Shown here: positions 60,236-64,000 of the stretch, piece by piece | Layout of the letters: every line of letters starts with the position of its first letter | How positions within the stretch are numbered: the first letter of the stretch is position 1 | From: Parapedobacter deserti | GTDB lineage: Bacteria > Bacteroidota > Bacteroidia > Sphingobacteriales > Sphingobacteriaceae | Assembly: GCF_042646065.1 (NCBI RefSeq) | Contig: NZ_JBHRTA010000038.1 | Span: 1,116,001-1,180,000 of the forward strand | DNA length: 64,000 bases | Reading direction: 5' to 3' | The notes under the pieces: generated by a model | What the model was told of the DNA's origin: nothing | The model's input: the letters and a program-made list of their open reading frames with translations, nothing else | Database searches by the model: none | Program-made: the position numbers and the translations under genes

Positions 60236-60799
60236 TTGATTTCTGCATTAGAAAACATATTGGATATAGCGAATTTGCCTCAAGAAGCTATCGGCCACCT
60301 CAACAAGCTCGTGGTCATCACCTCCGCTGCAAAAGGTTCGATGCTGATAAGGAAGGGGCAGCGCTGCGATCATTTTTATATCATTCAAAAAGGATTTGCT
60401 CGGATTTATGCTGTCATCGATGACAGGCAAATCACGACCCTGTTTGCCCGCGAAAATGATATCATAACATCCACTTACGCGTTGTTTACAAAAGGAAACA
60501 GTGATGAAAACGTAGAGATATTGGAAGATTCAATGCTTCTGAAAATTGACTATGAAGCATTCATAGACAGCTGCAACGCAAATCCCCACCTACTTAAACT
60601 GTATCGCGTCATGATGGAAAAGCACTATCTCGCCTTAGAAGAGCGGACCCTGTCACTCCAGTTCGATAGTGCACTGGAACGCTATCAGAAGCTGCTTTCG
60701 CGCCACCCGTTCATCCTGCAACGGGCATCCCTCGGCTCGATCGCTTCATACTTGGGCATGTCGCACGTCACACTTAGCCGTATGCGTGCTCAAGTATGA
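60236..60799 (+). CDS. Crp/Fnr family transcriptional regulator
   Basis: A 187-residue regulator. The cyclic-nucleotide-binding-like beta roll (about 25-120) contains SMLIRKGQRCDHFYIIQKGFARIYAV. The dimer helix follows (about 125-150). A helix-turn-helix at the C-terminus (ASLGSIASYLGMSHVTLSRMRAQV) ends the protein. No Cys cluster for an FNR-type iron-sulfur centre is seen (single Cys residues only). It starts with TTG at 60236, the first plausible start. A 5-4-5 palindrome (60812-60825) lies just beyond its stop and in front of the hydrolase promoter, a likely target site. Confidence 0.85.
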   Translation: MISALENILDIANLPQEAIGHLNKLVVITSAAKGSMLIRKGQRCDHFYIIQKGFARIYAVIDDRQITTLFARENDIITSTYALFTKGNSDENVEILEDSMLLKIDYEAFIDSCNANPHLLKLYRVMMEKHYLALEERTLSLQFDSALERYQKLLSRHPFILQRASLGSIASYLGMSHVTLSRMRAQV

Positions 60800-60811
60800 G
60801 CATTCGCTTAT

Positions 60812-60825
60812 TTAGCATTTGCTAA
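60812..60825. promoter_or_regulatory. TTAGC-N4-GCTAA palindrome, hydrolase promoter
   Basis: A perfect 5-4-5 inverted repeat (6-bp arms TTTAGC / GCTAAA when extended), 22 nt upstream of the -7 element at 60848. The geometry is that of Crp/Fnr boxes at about -42. It follows the Crp/Fnr gene stop by 13 bases. Confidence 0.6.
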
Positions 60826-60847
60826 AAAACCGCCTTATTTTCACCAC

Positions 60848-60855
60848 TACATTTG
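60848..60855 (+). promoter_or_regulatory. -7 promoter element for hydrolase
   Basis: TACATTTG matches TAnnTTTG, 21 nt before the ATG at 60877. It excludes the upstream Met at 60853 as the start. Confidence 0.6.
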
Positions 60856-60876
60856 CCTTTCCGAAACGATATAAAA

Positions 60877-61881
60877 ATGGATAGGATTTATTCTCTTTTG
60901 GTCATGTCAACGCTAATTTTTTATTCATACACGCTGTCGGCTCAGTATGGTGAAGACCGTCGATCTGAGCAAAGCGAAAACTATTACCATATGAGAACCC
61001 CAAGTTTCAAAAGCAAAATCTATCGATTGGTCATTCGGTTGGCCGGTATAAAAACAAAGATTCAGAAGCAATTTAAATTGGGTGATTTCAGCAGGGCGCA
61101 CCAGGCCGCTCCCATACCGGCTCATGTGAAGAAGCAATGTGAGGTCACGTACCGTGTGTCGGCCACCGGCCGGACCGTCTGGGAGCTCAAAAAAAAGGGT
61201 AGCACCCCTAAACGTTATCTGTTTTTTATCCATGGCGGCGGGTTCGTTTTTAACATCACCAAATACGATTGGACCTTACTCAACAAGATTGCACAGCATA
61301 CTGATGTGGGTATCGTAGTGCCAGACTACCCGTTGGCTCCCACAAACAACTTTCTGGATGTATTCCATACGGTTGTTCCCGAATATGCAGCTTTAGTCAA
61401 TTCCGTAGGCGGAGAAAACGTGATTCTCGCCGGGTTCTCAGCGGGGGGAGGGATTGCGTTATCGCTCGCCCAATATGCGCAGAAACAGCAGCTTCAGCAA
61501 CCGTCGCAGATTATCCTATTATCCCCGCTGTTAGACGCCACGTTACAGCATCCGGAAATCCAGCAAATTGACACGTATGACCCCTACATTGACGTTAAAG
61601 GAATGGAGTTGGCAATTTCAGCTTATGCAGCAGGAACCAGCGCAGACGATTATAGGATAAGCCCCATATATGGCCCACTCGAGGGTTTGGCGCCTATTCA
61701 TCTCTTTATGGGGACGCATGAAGTCTTGTTGCCCGATGCACGAAAATTAACAACAATAGCCCGGGAAAAGCGTATTCCGCTTACCTACTATGAATACAAC
61801 CAGATGTACCATGGTTGGGTTTTTCTGAACATAGCCGAAGCAAAGGACGTGTTCAGTAAATTGATAAATATTTTGGGATAA
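60877..61881 (+). CDS. Exported alpha/beta hydrolase (HSL-like)
   Basis: A 334-residue esterase of the hormone-sensitive lipase type. An N-terminal signal (MDRIYSLLVMSTLIFYSYTLSAQ) precedes a basic linker and the hydrolase domain. The oxyanion-hole HGGG is in FFIHGGGFVF, the nucleophile Ser in AGFSAGGGIALSLA, an acid in LLPDARKL and the His in YHGWVF. The substrate is unknown; relatives hydrolyse short acyl or acetyl esters. It has its own promoter with a palindrome upstream and follows the Crp/Fnr gene, so it is a candidate target of that regulator. Confidence 0.85.
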   Translation: MDRIYSLLVMSTLIFYSYTLSAQYGEDRRSEQSENYYHMRTPSFKSKIYRLVIRLAGIKTKIQKQFKLGDFSRAHQAAPIPAHVKKQCEVTYRVSATGRTVWELKKKGSTPKRYLFFIHGGGFVFNITKYDWTLLNKIAQHTDVGIVVPDYPLAPTNNFLDVFHTVVPEYAALVNSVGGENVILAGFSAGGGIALSLAQYAQKQQLQQPSQIILLSPLLDATLQHPEIQQIDTYDPYIDVKGMELAISAYAAGTSADDYRISPIYGPLEGLAPIHLFMGTHEVLLPDARKLTTIAREKRIPLTYYEYNQMYHGWVFLNIAEAKDVFSKLINILG

Positions 61882-62205
61882 TAGAGAAAGTTGACGCTTG
61901 AAGAAGCGCGACAACTGAACCACAATATCCGTTTTTACTACCAGATTCATGATCCGATTTCTTTTCCTTCTGGCTTTCCAGTGGCAGGCTATTATAAGAG
62001 CTTCTGGTCGGCTCACTGTTTCAACTGTCGGTATTGACTGACCAAAACGGTAGTAACTATTTCCCCTATTGCACAAATTGGAACATAGGTGTACATTTGT
62101 AATAAGTAGGAAAGAAGTAATACCGAACTTGAAGGTGGACTTGATCTGATCGGTGAAATATTAAATAAGTTGTAATTTCAAATTATAACAACAAGAAATA
62201 GACAT
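61882..62205. other. Intergenic region with weak ORF and promoter
   Basis: 324 bp between the hydrolase and msrA. A TTG-initiated 49-codon frame starts at 61891 (containing QLNHNIRFYYQ and SFWSAHCFNCRY) and ends at a TGA near 62038; I do not recognise it. A -7 element (62092-62099) serves msrA. Nothing else stands out. Confidence 0.35.
62092..62099 (+). promoter_or_regulatory. -7 promoter element for msrA
   Basis: TACATTTG matches TAnnTTTG, 106 nt before the msrA ATG, giving a long A/T-rich leader. Confidence 0.45.
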
Positions 62206-62850
62206 ATGGACACAAAAGTGATCATTGGCGTTGTCTTTCTTTTGCTTTTGTCTGTTGCATTTATGGCAAGCAGATTGAGGAATGGCACGCAAAACGACGC
62301 GCAATCCAAGAAAGAAATTAAGTTAAACAAACAAATAGACAATAAGAATATGGCGAACAGCAAAAAAGCATATATCGCAGGCGGATGTTTCTGGGGGATG
62401 GAAGATTTATTCAGAAAACAAAAGGGAGTCTTAGATACCGAAGTAGGCTACATCGGTGGAGAAAATGAAAATCCTACGTATGATCACCATCCCGGCCACG
62501 CCGAAGGAATCGAGATCACGTATGATACTACCGAAACCAATTTCAAGGAAATTCTGGATTATTTTTTCCGTATCCACAACCCTACTACCGTTGATCAGCA
62601 GGGCAACGACATCGGATCGAGCTATCGATCGGCGATTTTCTACCAAAATGAAGAAGAAAAGCAGACAGCCGAAGAAGTAATAGACATCGTAAACCAATCG
62701 AACCGATGGGACGGAAAAGTAGTTACTACATTGGAGCCATACACCAAGTTTTGGCCCGCAGAGGAATACCATCAGGACTACCTGGTTAAAAATCCCAACG
62801 GTTATACCTGTCACTTTGAGCGGTTCGGAACATTTTTAGATAAAGAATAG
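62206..62850 (+). CDS. msrA: Peptide-methionine (S)-S-oxide reductase MsrA
   Basis: A 214-residue MsrA. The catalytic motif GCFWGMED (Cys about residue 62) is followed by GYIGG, YDHHPGHAEGIEITYD and the C-terminal EEYHQDYLVKNPNGYTCHFERF. It reduces methionine S-sulfoxide in proteins. An N-terminal hydrophobic segment (VIIGVVFLLLLSVAFMA) followed by a charged linker suggests a membrane-anchored or exported form. A shorter cytoplasmic start at the Met of MANSKKAY is possible. Standing alone, with its own promoter. Confidence 0.93.
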   Translation: MDTKVIIGVVFLLLLSVAFMASRLRNGTQNDAQSKKEIKLNKQIDNKNMANSKKAYIAGGCFWGMEDLFRKQKGVLDTEVGYIGGENENPTYDHHPGHAEGIEITYDTTETNFKEILDYFFRIHNPTTVDQQGNDIGSSYRSAIFYQNEEEKQTAEEVIDIVNQSNRWDGKVVTTLEPYTKFWPAEEYHQDYLVKNPNGYTCHFERFGTFLDKE

Positions 62851-62910
62851 AAAGGCCCCTAAAACCTCAAAAACATCTGTCGTAGTTTCACTGATGCGCC
62901 GTGATGCCGA

Positions 62911-63492
62911 TTAGTCATCAATTCCTTTCCCGTCTAAAATATGCTGATAATATTTTTCAATTCTCGCTTCCCGGGTTTTCGATTGCTTGGCTTGATTAAA
63001 ATAGAACAAATATCCTTTTTGCCGTCCCGGTGTCAACGAATGGAACGCTTTGTCCAACGCTTCATCTTCGGTTAAAGCCCGCTGAAATTGTTCGGGAATG
63101 GGGTAGTCCGTTACCTTTCTCATTACCACTTTCTTACCCGATTTTTCAATTTCAACCGCTTCGTTGATATACGCTATGATAGTAGGTTTCAGTATAATAA
63201 TCTGTTCAATATTTGTAAATCTGACTTGCCTTGCTGACTGCACGTTTTCCGTTTGCTGGATTAAAATGCCTGCAGGATCCTTCATCAAAGCACCTTTATG
63301 AAACAGCAACGCACAATATTCCTTAAACCCGTGAATGAGCACAACGTTCTTTCCCTCGAAGGTATAGCAGGGGTGCATCCATTTATAATCCTCTTCGAGC
63401 GATTTGTTTTCACGGATGATTTCCCGTAGCATCAGAAATTCTTCGCTCCATTTTTCTGCTTTTTCGAAAAAGCGTTCAGCCTGTTCGTTCAT
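62911..63492 (-). CDS. YdeI/OmpD-associated family protein
   Basis: A 193-residue protein of the YdeI family. The N-terminal DUF1801-like domain (about 15-115) contains EDYKWMHPCYTFEGKNVVLIHGFKEYCALLFHKGALM. The C-terminal YdeI segment (about 130-193) contains ALTEDEALDKAFHSLTPGRQKGYLFYFNQAKQSKTREARIEKY, the family signature. The function is not established. It is single and convergent with msrA. Confidence 0.88.
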   Translation of the reverse strand: MNEQAERFFEKAEKWSEEFLMLREIIRENKSLEEDYKWMHPCYTFEGKNVVLIHGFKEYCALLFHKGALMKDPAGILIQQTENVQSARQVRFTNIEQIIILKPTIIAYINEAVEIEKSGKKVVMRKVTDYPIPEQFQRALTEDEALDKAFHSLTPGRQKGYLFYFNQAKQSKTREARIEKYYQHILDGKGIDD

Positions 63493-63732
63493 AGGCTGTA
63501 AATTTAAGATTTTGAACAGTTCATAGCAAAATTTGCTGCTGGAAGTTTCTCATACCCCGCGCCGTACTTCCACTTTTGTTAGTCATGGCCCTACCGGCCT
63601 TTTCGATTGGCCGAATCGATCTGCAAACGCCCATCTAAAATGTGGTCTAAACTGCAACGCACCGTTGCAGATTTGCCAAAAAGTTATTTTCCCGATATAA
63701 TTTTTACTAATTTCGGGTAAAATTGAATTCAA

Positions 63733-64000
63733 TTGAAGGCCTTAAACTTATCTATTCCATTCATCCTGCTGTCCTGCTCAACAGAAATTGAGCAAGAGCC
63801 CACAGCTACTGACCATACTTATCGCGATCAAGCCTACTCGTTTCTTGAAAAAAATAACGCAGACAGTGCGTTTTTTTATTTCAACCTTGCAGGAGAGCAG
63901 TATCAGGAATCGAAAGACAGCCTAAACGCCGCCAATTGCCTGATACAGATGGCTATTATTTTATCCGATAAGGGCGATTATTTCGGTAGCCAGGAGACCT
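63733..64000 (+). CDS. TPR-like lipoprotein, 5' part only
   Basis: A frame open to the window end, starting TTG 63733 after an in-frame stop at 63724. The first residues form a lipoprotein signal (LNLSIPFILLSC, lipobox Cys about 15). The next ~70 residues include helix pairs of TPR type (AYSFLEKNNADSAFFYFNLAGEQY and LNAANCLIQMAIILSDKGDY). This resembles the N-terminal part of TPR-containing Bacteroidota sensor kinases or regulators, but the domain that would decide this lies outside the window. Confidence 0.55.
   Translation, partial: MKALNLSIPFILLSCSTEIEQEPTATDHTYRDQAYSFLEKNNADSAFFYFNLAGEQYQESKDSLNAANCLIQMAIILSDKGDYFGSQET

Noticed and set aside
1..64000. tRNA, rRNA, riboswitch or CRISPR elements
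   Set aside because: Intergenic regions were read on both strands; no cloverleaf, conserved riboswitch core or spaced repeat array was found.

Overview
The window looks like chromosomal DNA of a Bacteroidota bacterium, most likely a Sphingobacteriaceae member (Parapedobacter-like is my inference). The reasons are PorT and DUF4835 (gliding/type IX secretion-associated families), a SusC/SusD pair with an ECF sigma factor and FecR, DUF4290 between pcrA and murA, a fused E1 alpha/beta dehydrogenase, a DAHP synthase-chorismate mutase fusion, MurA with Asp instead of the catalytic Cys, and many promoters with the Bacteroidota -7 element TAnnTTTG. No tRNA, rRNA, CRISPR array, transposase or integrase was seen.

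Layout. 1-11 kb: NAD kinase (cut by the window edge) with a CBS protein, a two-gene amino-acid-lipid acyltransferase pair, YqeY, a CBS protein, a small membrane protein, a minus-strand run (SprT-like, M28 peptidase, small membrane protein), DUF4835-recN, fabI. 11-20 kb: lipoprotein, clpC, ettA, DUF423, and a large MG2/TonB-plug-like exported protein. 19.8-25.2 kb: an aromatic amino acid operon (pheA, DAHPS-CM, aroA, aroC, then a ROK kinase) preceded by a readable transcription attenuator with an aromatic-rich leader peptide. 25-40.5 kb: E1 dehydrogenase, M61 peptidase, SDR, porT-ubiE, dnaB, pcrA, DUF4290, murA, YceI lipoprotein, GreA/B-like protein. 40.5-51.1 kb: a candidate glycan utilization locus on the minus strand (GH140-like hydrolase, ECF sigma, FecR, SusC, SusD, a phosphodiester glycosidase and a variant metallophosphoesterase), which suggests a phosphodiester-containing glycan as substrate.

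51.3-57.7 kb: cvfB, whose last ~85 bp of coding sequence plus its terminator are repeated (about 95% identity) 5,470 bp downstream. Between the two copies lies a more A+T-rich segment with a GNAT protein, a cNMP-binding/FAD oxidoreductase without the thioredoxin reductase CxxC, a broken VOC gene, an OsmC protein, and the ergothioneine genes egtD and egtB. It looks like an acquired thiol/redox island.

57.7-64 kb: small accessory genes: a frameshifted lipoprotein, an orphan response regulator, a small Cys/His-rich protein, a Crp/Fnr regulator, an alpha/beta hydrolase, an exported or anchored MsrA, a YdeI-like protein and the start of a TPR lipoprotein. Three promoters here share one design: a 5-4-5 palindrome exactly 22 nt upstream of a perfect -7 element. 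Two of them (response regulator and Cys/His protein) carry the same half-site, TACGG; the third, just after the Crp/Fnr gene, carries TTAGC.
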